Numbered from the stretch's first letter, positions 8,884-16,939 are shown. The stretch: DNA of 21,478 nt from Chloroflexota bacterium (GCA_014383605.1 JACNHM010000197.1:1-21478); one strand, 5' to 3'. The notes: generated from the letters alone by a model not told the origin. Program-made: numbers and translations.

Positions 8884-8895
8884 AAAGGAGGTGAT
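8882..8895 (+). promoter_or_regulatory. extended Shine-Dalgarno-like sequence after lacI
   Basis: AGAAAGGAGGTGAT overlaps the end of the lacI stop and is fully complementary to the usual 14-nt 3' end of bacterial 16S rRNA. The nearest ATG (8894) lies only about two bases past AGGAGG, and the next known gene starts 115 bp later. Confidence 0.55.
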
Positions 8896-9013
8896 GCGAT
8901 CGTTCATACCGTGTATCGTCGGATACCGAGGACGCTCAAGTAGCGAGCGTCGTCGGGATGTTGGAACAATCATAACGTTCATTCCTTTCTTTAAGGAGGA
9001 GGAAAAACAATGA
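8894..9013 (+). CDS. possible 39-residue leader peptide overlapping the binding-protein start
   Basis: From ATG 8894 a 39-codon frame rich in Arg, Ser and Glu (MRSFIPCIVGYRGRSSSERR...) runs to a TGA at 9011-9013 that overlaps the next gene's start as ATGA, an arrangement used for translational coupling. The preceding Shine-Dalgarno sequence is very strong but too close for ideal initiation. The frame also crosses a hairpin. No homology is recognised, and chance is a real alternative. Confidence 0.2.
   Translation: MRSFIPCIVGYRGRSSSERRRDVGTIITFIPFFKEEEKQ
8926..8956 (+). other. intercistronic hairpin between lacI and the binding-protein gene
   Basis: CCGA-G-GACGCTC (8926-8937) pairs with GAGCGTC-G-TCGG (8945-8956): 11 base pairs, one G-G mismatch, a 7-nt loop. 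No T-run follows, so it is more likely an mRNA-stability or processing element than a terminator. Confidence 0.6.
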
Positions 9014-10431
9014 AAAGGTTAGCATCACTGCTGCTGGTGCTCACGCTGGTAGCCACTTTCCTGTTGGCCTGCCCGGCTGCCACACCGCAGGTCATTGAGG
9101 TGGTGAAAGAGGTGCCGGTCGAGGTGCAGGTCGTCCAGACTGTCGAGGTTCCGGTCGAGGTTGAGAAGACCGTCGTCGAGTTCTGGACCACCGACAACGA
9201 GGAGGAGCGCGTCGACACGTACGAGGCGGTCGCCGAGCGCTTCATGGCCGAAAACCCCACCATCGAAGTGCGCATCGTCCCGATTGAGGAGGCCGGTGTA
9301 TCGCAGCGCATCGCCACATCGCTGGCCGCCAACCGGCTGCCGGATATCGTCCGCATGGGCGTCGAGCGTGTGGCCGCCTTCGCCGCCGATGGGATTCTCG
9401 ATGAGGACGCCACTGAGGCTGTGATCGCCAGCATTGGCGAGGATGACTTCCGCGCCGGCCCGCTGGCCATGGTCACCAACCCGGACACGGGCAAGCGCTC
9501 CGCGGTGCCCTTCGACGGCTGGATCCAGGCCCTCTGGTACCGCGCCGATGTGTTTGAAGAGGCTGGCCTCAATCCGCCGGTCTCCTGGGACGACATCAAC
9601 GCCGCCTGCGACGCGCTCCCCGGCACGGGCAACCTGCTGTATGGCCTGACGCTGGCCACAGATCCGGGCCAGAACTACCCGCACCAGGTCTTCGAGCAGG
9701 TGGCCATATCCAACAACGCCTGGCCCTTCGACGCCGAGGGCAACGTGACCATGAACACGCCGGAGATGGTGGAGGCGCTGAAGTTCTACAGCGATCTGCA
9801 GCGCTGCGCCATGCCCGGCCCGCAGTACTGGCGCGGGGCACGCGAGTCCTACCAGCTCGACCAGTCCGGCATGCTGTTCTACAGCACCTATATCATGGAC
9901 GACCTGGTCGAAGGCTCCGGCATGGAGAGCGGGGACAAGGTGCAGATTGCCGTGGAGGACATGGCCAAGAAGACGGGCTTCGCCTCGCAGATGGCCGGCC
10001 CCAACGGTTCCGCCTCCTATGGCCAGTTGGTGACCTTTGGCATCATGAGGGGCGCCGATCCCGAAGCGCAGGCCGTCGTCGAGTGGTTCCTGAGCGGTCA
10101 GAACTACCAGGACGTCCTGGCCCTGGCTCCCTTTGGCAAGGTGCCGGTGCTGAAGAGCGCCGTAGAAGGCTGGAGCACGCTCAGTCCCTTCTTCGCCTAC
10201 TACTCGGACGAGACGATGGCCCAGATCGCCGGCGGCTACGAGTCCATGCAGCGCTGGCTCTTCCGCCCCGACTACGACGCCACACAGCGTGCGGTAGTGG
10301 GCGACATCGAGGGCCGGCTGCTCATCTCGCAGGCCATCAGCAACATCGCCCTGGAAGGCACGATGACGCCGGAGACAGCCGCTGAGTGGCTGCAGGAGCA
10401 GGTAGAAGCGATGCTGGCTGAACGCCAGTAG
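9010..10431 (+). CDS. sugar ABC transporter solute-binding lipoprotein (extracellular family 1)
   Basis: The 473-residue precursor has a lipoprotein signal (MKRLASLLLVLTLVATFLLAC; lipid-modified Cys21) and then a stalk of repeated Val-Glu-Val-Pro units (VIEVVKEVPVEVQVVQ...), a layout common in Chloroflexota. The mature part is a type-1 sugar-binding fold: VVEFWTTDNEEERVDTYEAV, ANRLPDIVRMG, the PFDGWIQALWYRADVFEEAG hinge region and a helical C-terminus. It would capture a mono- or oligosaccharide outside the membrane and hand it to the two permeases downstream. TAAGGAGGAGG at 8992-9002 is the ribosome site. It is probably transcribed from the lacI promoter, with hairpins on both sides that may raise its level relative to neighbours. 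The substrate cannot be assigned. Confidence 0.92.
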   Translation: MKRLASLLLVLTLVATFLLACPAATPQVIEVVKEVPVEVQVVQTVEVPVEVEKTVVEFWTTDNEEERVDTYEAVAERFMAENPTIEVRIVPIEEAGVSQRIATSLAANRLPDIVRMGVERVAAFAADGILDEDATEAVIASIGEDDFRAGPLAMVTNPDTGKRSAVPFDGWIQALWYRADVFEEAGLNPPVSWDDINAACDALPGTGNLLYGLTLATDPGQNYPHQVFEQVAISNNAWPFDAEGNVTMNTPEMVEALKFYSDLQRCAMPGPQYWRGARESYQLDQSGMLFYSTYIMDDLVEGSGMESGDKVQIAVEDMAKKTGFASQMAGPNGSASYGQLVTFGIMRGADPEAQAVVEWFLSGQNYQDVLALAPFGKVPVLKSAVEGWSTLSPFFAYYSDETMAQIAGGYESMQRWLFRPDYDATQRAVVGDIEGRLLISQAISNIALEGTMTPETAAEWLQEQVEAMLAERQ

Positions 10432-10585
10432 TCAGGAACACGATCAACTGCTGGGGACGTGGTATCGCACTGCGTCCCCAGCATCTTTCCAGCGGGTAGT
10501 GCGGTATCGGGTGTCAGCGATCAGGAGGCGTGGCCCGGAATCACTGACACCCAATCGCTGCCCGCTGATGAATGGAGGACACATC
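10432..10585 (+). other. structured intercistronic region between binding protein and permease
   Basis: The first hairpin is a perfect 11-bp GC-rich stem (TGCTGGGGACG at 10449-10459 with CGTCCCCAGCA at 10473-10483) followed by TCTTTCC, a weak terminator-like tail. The second has a perfect 9-bp stem (GGGTGTCAG at 10509-10517 with CTGACACCC at 10544-10552) that can extend outward through GCGGGTAG (10492-10499) against CTGCCCGC (10558-10565). Partial termination and 3'-end protection would give more binding protein than permease, a known pattern for such operons. Confidence 0.7.
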
Positions 10586-11545
10586 ATGACCGTTTCGGCC
10601 AAAAGCTCGTCGTCATCGTTCCGGCGGCGTTGGAATTCGCTGCAGGCCCGCGAGACTCGCCTGGCCTGGTTCCTCATCCTGCCCACAGCCTTGATCGTCT
10701 TTGGGTTGATCCTCTTTCCGGCGATCTTCAGTATCTGGATCAGTTTTCGCGATGTGGGACTGAAGAACCTGAACGACGTCTTCAACGCGCCGTTCGTGGG
10801 GCTACAGAACTATCGCAACGTCGTCAGAGACTTCGCCTTCAAGTTCCAGGGCCTGCAGAGCATGGGAGCGGCCGTCACCAGCATCGTCTATTCGTTCAGC
10901 GCCACGATCCTGACCATCGTCATCGGACTGATCGCTTCGCTGTTGCTCAATCGCCCCTTCCGCGCCCGCGGCCTGACGCGGGCCATCTTCCTGTTCCCCT
11001 ACGTGGCTCCCATCGTCAGCGTGGCCTTCGTTTGGCGCTGGATCCTCGATCCCCGCCCCTCTGGTGTGCTCAATGACATCTTGATGAAGCTAGGGGTCAT
11101 TGAGTTGCCCAAAGCGTACCTGGCCACGCGCGGCCTGGCGCTGCTGCTGGTGATCATCTTCGAAGCCTGGCGCTACTTCCCCTTTGCCATGCTGATGATC
11201 CTGGCCCGGCTGCAGGCGGTGGACAGGACCCTGTACGAGGCCGCCGACGTGGATGGCGCCAACACGTGGCACAAGTTCCGCTTCGTGACCCTGCCCGAGC
11301 TGCGCTACGTGCTGGGAGCCGTGTTCCTGCTGCGGCTGATCTGGACCTTCAACAAGTTCGACGACATCTTCCTGCTGACCGGCGGCGGCTTTGGCACCAA
11401 CGTGCTGCCGGTGCTCACGTACCAGTTCAGTTTCAAGGCTTTCAATTTCGGCAAGGGGGCGGCCAACGCCATGATCCTGCTGGCCATCCTGGTCGTCTTC
11501 CTCGTGGCCTACGTGGGCGTCTTCATGAGAACCGGCGATGAGTAG
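10586..11545 (+). CDS. sugar ABC transporter permease, MalF/UgpA type
   Basis: ATG 10586 is preferred because GGAGG lies at 10574-10578, while earlier in-frame starts fall in the second hairpin. The 319-residue protein has six predicted hydrophobic segments (the first is WFLILPTALIVFGLILFPAIF) and the binding-protein-dependent transport signature EAADVDGANTWHKFRFVTLP, the cytoplasmic loop that docks onto the ATPase. It forms the membrane channel with the next gene product. The stop lies 13 bp before the next chosen start, so the two are tightly coupled. No ATP-binding subunit is encoded in the window; a shared MsmK/UgpC-type ATPase elsewhere is the usual solution. Confidence 0.93.
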   Translation: MTVSAKSSSSSFRRRWNSLQARETRLAWFLILPTALIVFGLILFPAIFSIWISFRDVGLKNLNDVFNAPFVGLQNYRNVVRDFAFKFQGLQSMGAAVTSIVYSFSATILTIVIGLIASLLLNRPFRARGLTRAIFLFPYVAPIVSVAFVWRWILDPRPSGVLNDILMKLGVIELPKAYLATRGLALLLVIIFEAWRYFPFAMLMILARLQAVDRTLYEAADVDGANTWHKFRFVTLPELRYVLGAVFLLRLIWTFNKFDDIFLLTGGGFGTNVLPVLTYQFSFKAFNFGKGAANAMILLAILVVFLVAYVGVFMRTGDE

Positions 11546-11558
11546 AGCGGAGGCAAAC

Positions 11559-12488
11559 ATGACCGACAACAGATCCCCCCGTCCTGCGGGAGACGACCGC
11601 CTGAACCTGATCGAGCACCTGGCACGGTGGATCACCTGGCCGCGCTTCGTCTTCGCTTTGGTCATGATCTTCTTCCTGACGAGCATCCTCTTCCCCTTCT
11701 ACTGGATGGTCAGCTCGTCTTTCAAGACCTACGCCGAGATCGGCGCTCGCAAACCGGTCTACATCCCCAGCGCCCTCCGCCTGGAAGCCTATCGGGAGTT
11801 GTTCGACCCCAACCATCCCTCCCGGTTCTGGAACTTCGGCGTCAACATCCTGAACAGCATGAAGATCGCCATTCCCACGGCGCTCATCGCCGTGATCCTG
11901 TCCACTCTGGGCGCCTACGCCGTGGCCCGGCTGCGCTTCCGCGGCAAAGAGATACTGCTGAACAGCATCCTGCTCGTCTACCTGTTCCCCGGCATCCTGC
12001 TGATCATCCCCCTCTTTGCCATGGTCTCGCAGATCGGAGCGCGGCTGGGCTTTGACGTGCAGGACAACCTGCCGGTGTTGATCGTCACCTATCTGGCACA
12101 AACGCTGCCCGTGGCGCTGTACATGCTGGCCAACTACTTCCGCACCATTCCGGCCGAGATCGAGCAGGCCGGTCTGATTGACGGCTGCAGCCGCCTCAGC
12201 GTGATCTGGCGGGTCACCCTGCCCCTGGCGATCCCGGCGCTGGTCTCTGTGGCCATCTACACCTTCATGATCGCCTGGAACGAGTTCCTGTACGCGCTCG
12301 TGTTCCTCAACAGCCGTGAGATGTTCACCATGCCCATCAAGATCAATACGATCTACAATGACCCCCAACCGCGCCCGCACGTGGTCATGGCCGCCTCGAC
12401 CATCATGACCTTGCCGGTGGTCATTCTCTTCCTGGCCTTGGAGCGCTTCCTCGCCGAGGGCCTCACGGCTGGCGGCGTGAAGGGGTGA
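11559..12488 (+). CDS. sugar ABC transporter permease, MalG/UgpE type
   Basis: ATG 11559 follows CGGAGG (11548-11553) by five bases; an earlier in-frame ATG at 11538 overlaps the previous stop and lacks a ribosome site. The 309-residue protein has a hydrophobic segment FALVMIFFLTSILFPFYWMV, a long extracytoplasmic loop, and further helices including SILLVYLFPGILLIIPLFAMV. The ATPase-docking loop is the variant EQAGLIDGCSRLSVIWRVTL, normal for the MalG-type partner (EAAxxDG replaced by EQAGLIDG). The C-terminus (FLAEGLTAGGVKG) is the standard end of this subfamily. It pairs with the preceding permease to form the translocation pore. Confidence 0.93.
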   Translation: MTDNRSPRPAGDDRLNLIEHLARWITWPRFVFALVMIFFLTSILFPFYWMVSSSFKTYAEIGARKPVYIPSALRLEAYRELFDPNHPSRFWNFGVNILNSMKIAIPTALIAVILSTLGAYAVARLRFRGKEILLNSILLVYLFPGILLIIPLFAMVSQIGARLGFDVQDNLPVLIVTYLAQTLPVALYMLANYFRTIPAEIEQAGLIDGCSRLSVIWRVTLPLAIPALVSVAIYTFMIAWNEFLYALVFLNSREMFTMPIKINTIYNDPQPRPHVVMAASTIMTLPVVILFLALERFLAEGLTAGGVKG

Positions 12489-12522
12489 TCGGTAACGGCG
12501 GTCCGGGGCGAAACATCTGTAG

Positions 12523-13056
12523 ATGAGCACGAAGGTGGATGTGGCCCGCGCAGCGACGGAGGCGGAACTAGAGCGAGTCCTGGAGGCCTACGCCCTGGGG
12601 CAATTGCGGGCCTTGCGGCGGGCCGAAAGCGGCTACGTCAACGACAACTGGATCGTGGAGACGGGCCGGGGGCGCTACTTCCTGAAGCATCGCCACCCCG
12701 GCCTGTGCCGGCCTGACGTCATTCGTGCCCAGCATGCGCTCGTCGCCTGGCTGCGGCAGGCTGGTTTCCCCGCTCCCACCCTCGTATCCACCGCTCGTGG
12801 TGAGACCCTTTTGTTGCTCGACGGCGAGTGCTACGAGGTGCAGGGGTATATCGAAGGCCATCTCTACGGTCACGACCGCTCGGCGCACCTGGCAGAAGCC
12901 GCGGCGACTTTGGGCCGCTACCACGACGACAGCCTCGGCCACGTGGAGGCCGCCCGCGCTCTGGGCCTGCACGCCATCCACTTCACCACCGCCGAGGCGC
13001 TGGCCGCCGACTTGGATCATCTGCTCGCCATATCCAATACCCCATACCAGAACTGA
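12523..13056 (+). pseudogene. C-terminally truncated aminoglycoside-phosphotransferase-fold kinase
   Basis: The 177 residues match only the N-terminal lobe and start of the C lobe of an APH/HSK2-type small-molecule kinase: ESGYVNDNWIVETGRGRYFLKHR (nucleotide-binding strand and Lys), AWLRQAGFPAPTLVS, YEVQGYIEG (hinge) and LGRYHDD. The catalytic loop HGDxxxxN and the metal-binding Asp of complete ~330-residue enzymes are missing; the frame ends ten bases before the phosphorylase start. The last codons lie in a degenerate heptamer tract (13027-13047), which may mark the deletion or recombination point. The start at ATG 12523 has only a poor ribosome site. A full kinase would phosphorylate a sugar or amino-alcohol; this fragment should be inactive unless it has another role. 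Confidence 0.7.
13027..13047 (+). repeat. degenerate heptamer tract at the kinase truncation point
   Basis: GCCATAT-CCAATAC-CCCATAC are three consecutive 7-bp units close to CCAATAY. The same unit appears three times in the STAND gene at 20695-20715. Confidence 0.45.
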
Positions 13057-13065
13057 GGAGAAACG

Positions 13066-15477
13066 ATGCGTCCCATCCGTACCTTCACGATAACTCCCTC
13101 TCTCCCTGCTCGACTAGAACGGCTGCGGGATCTGGCTTACAATCTGTGGTGGGCCTGGCACATGGAGGCCATTGACCTCTTCCGCCGCCTGGATCGAGAC
13201 CTCTGGGAGACGACGGGGCACAACCCGGTGCTCATGCTGGGCACCGTTGAGCAGGAGAAGCTGGAAATCGCCGCCCAGGACGAAGCCTTCCTGGCGCACA
13301 TGGATCGCGTCCTGGAGGAGCTTGATCGCTACATGCGCAGTGAGACCACCTGGTATCGGAAGCAACACAGCTTCTCTGATGACCTGACGGTGGCCTACTT
13401 CTCGGCCGAGTTTGGGCTGACCGACTGCATCCACAACTACTCCGGCGGTCTGGGCGTGCTGGCCGGGGATCATCTGAAATCGGCCAGCGACCTGGGCTTG
13501 CCGCTGGTCGGCGTGGGCCTCCTGTACCAGCAGGGATACTTCCACCAATACCTCAGCTCCGATGGCTGGCAGCAGGAAGAGTATCCCGTGAACGATTTTT
13601 ACACCATGCCGCTCCGTGTCGAGCGCCGCAAGGATGGCTCGCCGGTGACGATAGAGGTGGACTACCCTGGCCACAAGGTGAAGGCCCAGGTCTGGCGGGT
13701 GCAGGTGGGCCGCGTCCCGCTCTTCCTGCTGGACACCAACCTGGAGGCCAATCCGCCCGAATACCGGGACATCACCTTCAGGCTCTATGGCGGCGACAAT
13801 GAGATGCGCATCCGCCAGGAGATCCTCATGGGCATCGGCGGCATCCGCGCCCTGAAGGCTATGGGAATTGATCCGGTGGTCTGTCACGTGAACGAGGGCC
13901 ACTCGGCGTTCCTGGCCCTGGAGCGCATCCGCTTGCGCATGGAGGAGCACAGCCTCTCCTTCGCCGCGGCGCGGGAGGCGGTCACGGCGGGCAATGTCTT
14001 CACCACCCATACGCCCGTCCCGGCGGGCATAGACATTTTCCCTCCTCACCTGATGGACAAATACTTCGGCGGCTACTACCGTTCGCTGGAGTTGTCCAGG
14101 CACGATTTCCTGGCCCTGGGCAGGGTCAATCCAACGGACCACAACGAGCCCTTCAGCATGGCTGTGCTGGCCTTGCGGCTTTCCGCCTGCTCCAACGGCG
14201 TGAGCAAGCTGCACGGCGATGTCGCCCGCCGCATGTGGCGGGGGATGTGGCCCGGCGTGCCGGACGAGGATATCCCTATCTCCTCGGTGACCAACGGGAT
14301 ACATCCTCTGTCCTGGATCTCTAACGACATGGCGGCCCTGTTCGACCGCTATCTCGGCCCGGGCTGGCGAGATGACCCGGCGGACCCTGCGGTGTGGCAG
14401 CGGGTGGACGACGTCCCCGACGAGGAGATGTGGCGCACGCACGAGCGACGGCGAGGACGGCTGATCGCCTTCGCCCGCCGCAAGCTGCGGAAACAGTTGG
14501 AGAACCGTGGTGCGCCTCCCTCGGAGATCGAGCAGGCCAGGGGAGCGCTGGACCCCAATGCGCTGACCATCGGCTTTGCGCGGCGCTTCGCCACCTACAA
14601 GCGAGCCACGCTTCTTTTCAGGGATCGTGAGCGGCTGGCCCGCATTCTGAACGATCCGCAGCGACCCGTCCAGATCATCTTTGCCGGCAAGGCGCACCCC
14701 AAGGATCAGCCGGGCAAGGAGTTGATCAAGGAGGTCGTCCGCTTCGCCAGGCAGGAGGAGTTCCGGCAGCGCATCGTCTTCATCGAGGACTACGACATGT
14801 GCGCGGCCCGCTACATGCTGCAGGGCGTGGACGTGTGGCTGAACACGCCGCGGCGCTTCCGCGAGGCCAGCGGCACCAGCGGCATGAAGGCCGCCGCCAA
14901 TGGGGCCATCAACCTGAGCATTCCCGATGGCTGGTGGGACGAGGCCTATCGCCCTGAGGTCGGTTGGGCCATCGGCCGCGGAGAGGTGTACGAGGACCAC
15001 AACACCCAGGATGCGATCGAGTCCAACGCCGTCTACGAGCTGCTGGAGAAGGAGGTCATCCCTCTCTTCTACGACCGTGGCCTGGGGGGGCTGTCGCGGG
15101 GCTGGATTGCCAGGATGAAAGCGGCGATGCGGGACATCTGTCCCTACTTCAACACCCACCGCATGGTGCGGGAGTATGCCGAGCGCTTCTACATGCCGGC
15201 GGCGCAACGCTCCCTGCGTCTGGCGGAGGAGGACATGGCGCGGGCCAAAGCCCTGGCGGCGTGGGAGGCCAGGCTGCGCCAGAATTGGCCTGAACTCAGG
15301 GTGGTCAGCGTAGATGCCGATGCGCCGCCGGAGGTCCAGGTGGGCGCAGAGCTGCGGGTGCAGGCGCTGATCCACCTGGGATCCCTGCAACCCGACGACG
15401 TCACCGTGGAGCTCTATCACGGCCCCGTGGGCACGAAGGGCGAGATGGATCCCGCTCAGGTCACCGTCATGCGTTGA
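13066..15477 (+). CDS. glgP: alpha-glucan phosphorylase (GT35), C-terminus shifted out of frame
   Basis: This is the short, non-allosteric alpha-glucan phosphorylase type: a DUF3417-like N-terminus (LRDLAYNLWWAWHMEAIDLF), then the GT35 core (AYFSAEFGLTDCIHNYSGGLGVLAGDH, THTPVPAGIDIFP, VTNGIHPLSWI, GFARRFATYKRA). The pyridoxal-phosphate motif EASGTSGMKAAANGA places the Schiff-base lysine at about residue 608. It releases glucose-1-phosphate from glucan with phosphate in the cytoplasm. The frame stops at 15475-15477 after 803 residues, but the conserved C-terminal 48 residues continue immediately in the +1 frame, so the product lacks its terminal beta domain unless the shift is an assembly error or bypassed. 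The ribosome site GAGGAG overlaps the kinase fragment's stop. Confidence 0.93.
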   Translation: MRPIRTFTITPSLPARLERLRDLAYNLWWAWHMEAIDLFRRLDRDLWETTGHNPVLMLGTVEQEKLEIAAQDEAFLAHMDRVLEELDRYMRSETTWYRKQHSFSDDLTVAYFSAEFGLTDCIHNYSGGLGVLAGDHLKSASDLGLPLVGVGLLYQQGYFHQYLSSDGWQQEEYPVNDFYTMPLRVERRKDGSPVTIEVDYPGHKVKAQVWRVQVGRVPLFLLDTNLEANPPEYRDITFRLYGGDNEMRIRQEILMGIGGIRALKAMGIDPVVCHVNEGHSAFLALERIRLRMEEHSLSFAAAREAVTAGNVFTTHTPVPAGIDIFPPHLMDKYFGGYYRSLELSRHDFLALGRVNPTDHNEPFSMAVLALRLSACSNGVSKLHGDVARRMWRGMWPGVPDEDIPISSVTNGIHPLSWISNDMAALFDRYLGPGWRDDPADPAVWQRVDDVPDEEMWRTHERRRGRLIAFARRKLRKQLENRGAPPSEIEQARGALDPNALTIGFARRFATYKRATLLFRDRERLARILNDPQRPVQIIFAGKAHPKDQPGKELIKEVVRFARQEEFRQRIVFIEDYDMCAARYMLQGVDVWLNTPRRFREASGTSGMKAAANGAINLSIPDGWWDEAYRPEVGWAIGRGEVYEDHNTQDAIESNAVYELLEKEVIPLFYDRGLGGLSRGWIARMKAAMRDICPYFNTHRMVREYAERFYMPAAQRSLRLAEEDMARAKALAAWEARLRQNWPELRVVSVDADAPPEVQVGAELRVQALIHLGSLQPDDVTVELYHGPVGTKGEMDPAQVTVMR

Positions 15478-15622
15478 GGTGAAGGAAGACGGGAATTGCC
15501 TGTTCAGCGGCGTCATCCCCTTCCGTTTCAGCGGACGGTATGGCTACACCCTGCGCGTGCTGCCGCACCACGAAGACCTGAACAACCCCTACGAGTTGGG
15601 GTTGATACTCTGGGCTGGCTAG
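15476..15622 (+). pseudogene. out-of-frame C-terminal tail of the alpha-glucan phosphorylase
   Basis: Read from 15476, the DNA gives 48 residues and a TAG: EVKEDGNCLFSGVIPF, then RFSGRYGYTLRVLPHHEDL and NPYELGLILWAG. This is the expected end of this phosphorylase family. The join is ATG CGT T|GAG, i.e. one extra base (or two missing). The tail keeps a sensible sequence, so the shift is recent or artefactual. The stop overlaps the dispersed hairpin repeat that begins at 15621. Confidence 0.85.
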
Positions 15623-15653
15623 GTGCAACGCACTTCCCAAGTGCGTTGCACCT
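15621..15653. repeat. 33-bp dispersed hairpin repeat, copy 1
   Basis: AGGTGCAACGCACTT, loop CCC, then the exact reverse complement: a perfect 15-bp stem. It starts on the last bases of the phosphorylase tail stop and ends 13 bp before the next ATG. Copy 2 at 17819-17851 shares the core except for the loop base and outermost pairs. Confidence 0.9.
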
Positions 15654-15666
15654 GTAGGAGGTAGAC

Positions 15667-16902
15667 ATGACATACGACACTGCATTGCGAGACGACGCGC
15701 GCCAGCGCATCGCCGAGATCGGTCACGCCGACATCCTGGTCGGCATCCCCAGCTACAACAACGCCGCCACCATCGGCCACGTGGTGCGCGTGGCCGCCGA
15801 AGGCATGGTCAAACACTTCCCGGACCTGAAGCCGGTGCTGATCAACTCCGACGGCGGCTCGCCCGACGGCACACCAGTGGTCGTTCTGAACACGCCCGTG
15901 CCGCCGGGCGTGGAGGTGATCGCCACCGAATACCAGGGCCTGGCGGGCAAGGGCAGCGCCTTCCGCGCCGTCTTCGAGGCGGCCAGGGCGCTGGGAGTCC
16001 AGGTTTGCGTCGTCGTGGACAGCGACCTGCGCAGCATCACGCCCCAATGGATCGAGCTGTTGGCCGGGCCCATCGTCAAAGAAGGCTACGGCTACGTGAC
16101 CCCCTTCTACGTGCGCCACAAGTACGACGGCACCATCACCAACAACATCTGCTACCCCATGACCCGCATGCTCTACGGCCTGGACATCCGCCAGCCCATC
16201 GGCGGCGATTTCGGCTTCTCCGCCGAGTTGCTGGATCACTACCTGACCCAGGAGGTGTGGGAGACGGACGTGGCCCGCTTCGGCATTGACATCTGGATGA
16301 CGACGACGGCCATCAACGCCGGGGCCAGGGTCTGCCAGGCGCACCTGGGGGCCAAGATCCACGACGCCAAGGACCCGGCGGCCGCGCTAGGCCCCATGTT
16401 CCGCCAGGTGGTGGGCACGCTGTTCGGCATGATGGCCAGGTACGAGGCCCACTGGAAGCAGGTGACCGGCCACCAGCCCACCGGGTTCTACGGCCAGCCG
16501 CAGGCGCTGGAGCCGGAGCCGGTGCCGGTGACTCTGTCGGCGCTGATCGAGAAGCTGCGGGCGGGGCGGGAGACGTGGGGCGCGGTCTGGGACGCCGTGC
16601 TCTCGGCGCAGAACCGCGCCGTCCTGGAGGCCATCCTGGCCCAGCCCGACGACGCCTATCGCTTCACCGCCGCGCAGTGGGCGCCCATCGTCTTCGACTT
16701 TGCCGCGGCCTACAACTGGAGCGGCCTGGACAAGGACAGTGTCATTGACAGCATGACACCGCTCTACTACGGCCGCACGGCGGGGCTGGTGGTGCAGAGC
16801 GCGGCCATGGACAGCGATACCTTCGAGCGGGAGGTGATCCAGGCTCAGGCGCGCACGTTCGAGGAGCTGAAGCCGGGTCTCCTCGAGCGCTGGAAGAGGT
16901 GA
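15667..16902 (+). CDS. GT-A glycosyltransferase, glucosylglycerate-synthase/GT81-like
   Basis: The 411-residue protein starts at ATG 15667 after TAGGAGG (15655-15661). The GT-A nucleotide-sugar fold is clear: ILVGIPSYNNAATIGHVV (residues 23-40), SDGGSPDGTP (61-70), GLAGKGSAFRAVFEAA, and the metal-binding D-S-D (118-120) in VVVDSDLRSI. Conserved acceptor-side segments include YVRHKYDGTITNNICYPMTR and PIGGDFGFS. The C-terminal third is helical. There is no membrane segment. The pattern recalls glycosyltransferases that make glucosylglycerate or related solutes from a nucleotide sugar; this is family memory, not proof. It could use sugar made available by the phosphorylase, whose gene ends just upstream. 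Confidence 0.8.
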   Translation: MTYDTALRDDARQRIAEIGHADILVGIPSYNNAATIGHVVRVAAEGMVKHFPDLKPVLINSDGGSPDGTPVVVLNTPVPPGVEVIATEYQGLAGKGSAFRAVFEAARALGVQVCVVVDSDLRSITPQWIELLAGPIVKEGYGYVTPFYVRHKYDGTITNNICYPMTRMLYGLDIRQPIGGDFGFSAELLDHYLTQEVWETDVARFGIDIWMTTTAINAGARVCQAHLGAKIHDAKDPAAALGPMFRQVVGTLFGMMARYEAHWKQVTGHQPTGFYGQPQALEPEPVPVTLSALIEKLRAGRETWGAVWDAVLSAQNRAVLEAILAQPDDAYRFTAAQWAPIVFDFAAAYNWSGLDKDSVIDSMTPLYYGRTAGLVVQSAAMDSDTFEREVIQAQARTFEELKPGLLERWKR

Positions 16903-16904
16903 GA

Positions 16905-16939
16905 CGTGATGCGTGATCCGTGACCGGTGATGCGTGAGA
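16905..16939 (+). repeat. heptamer array upstream of the four-helix-bundle gene
   Basis: Five consecutive 7-bp units, CGTGATG CGTGATC CGTGACC GGTGATG CGTGAGA, begin two bases after the glycosyltransferase stop. The same unit occurs in inverse orientation after the gene (17465-17488). Confidence 0.85.

Noticed and set aside
8965..8985. AACGTT before the binding-protein gene as a third LacI operator
   Set aside because: Only the six central bases are palindromic; the CCAAA/TTTGG arms are absent.
10449..10490. A full intrinsic terminator ending the operon after the binding-protein gene
   Set aside because: The stem is strong but the tail TCTTTCC is too poor in T, and permease genes of the same system follow.
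10586..12488. Missing ABC ATPase as a sign of a broken transporter
   Set aside because: Operons of this sugar-transporter type commonly share one ATPase encoded elsewhere.
13114..15516. 800-codon minus-strand frame opposite the phosphorylase
   Set aside because: The plus-strand frame contains all GT35 motifs; the antisense frame is a codon-bias shadow.
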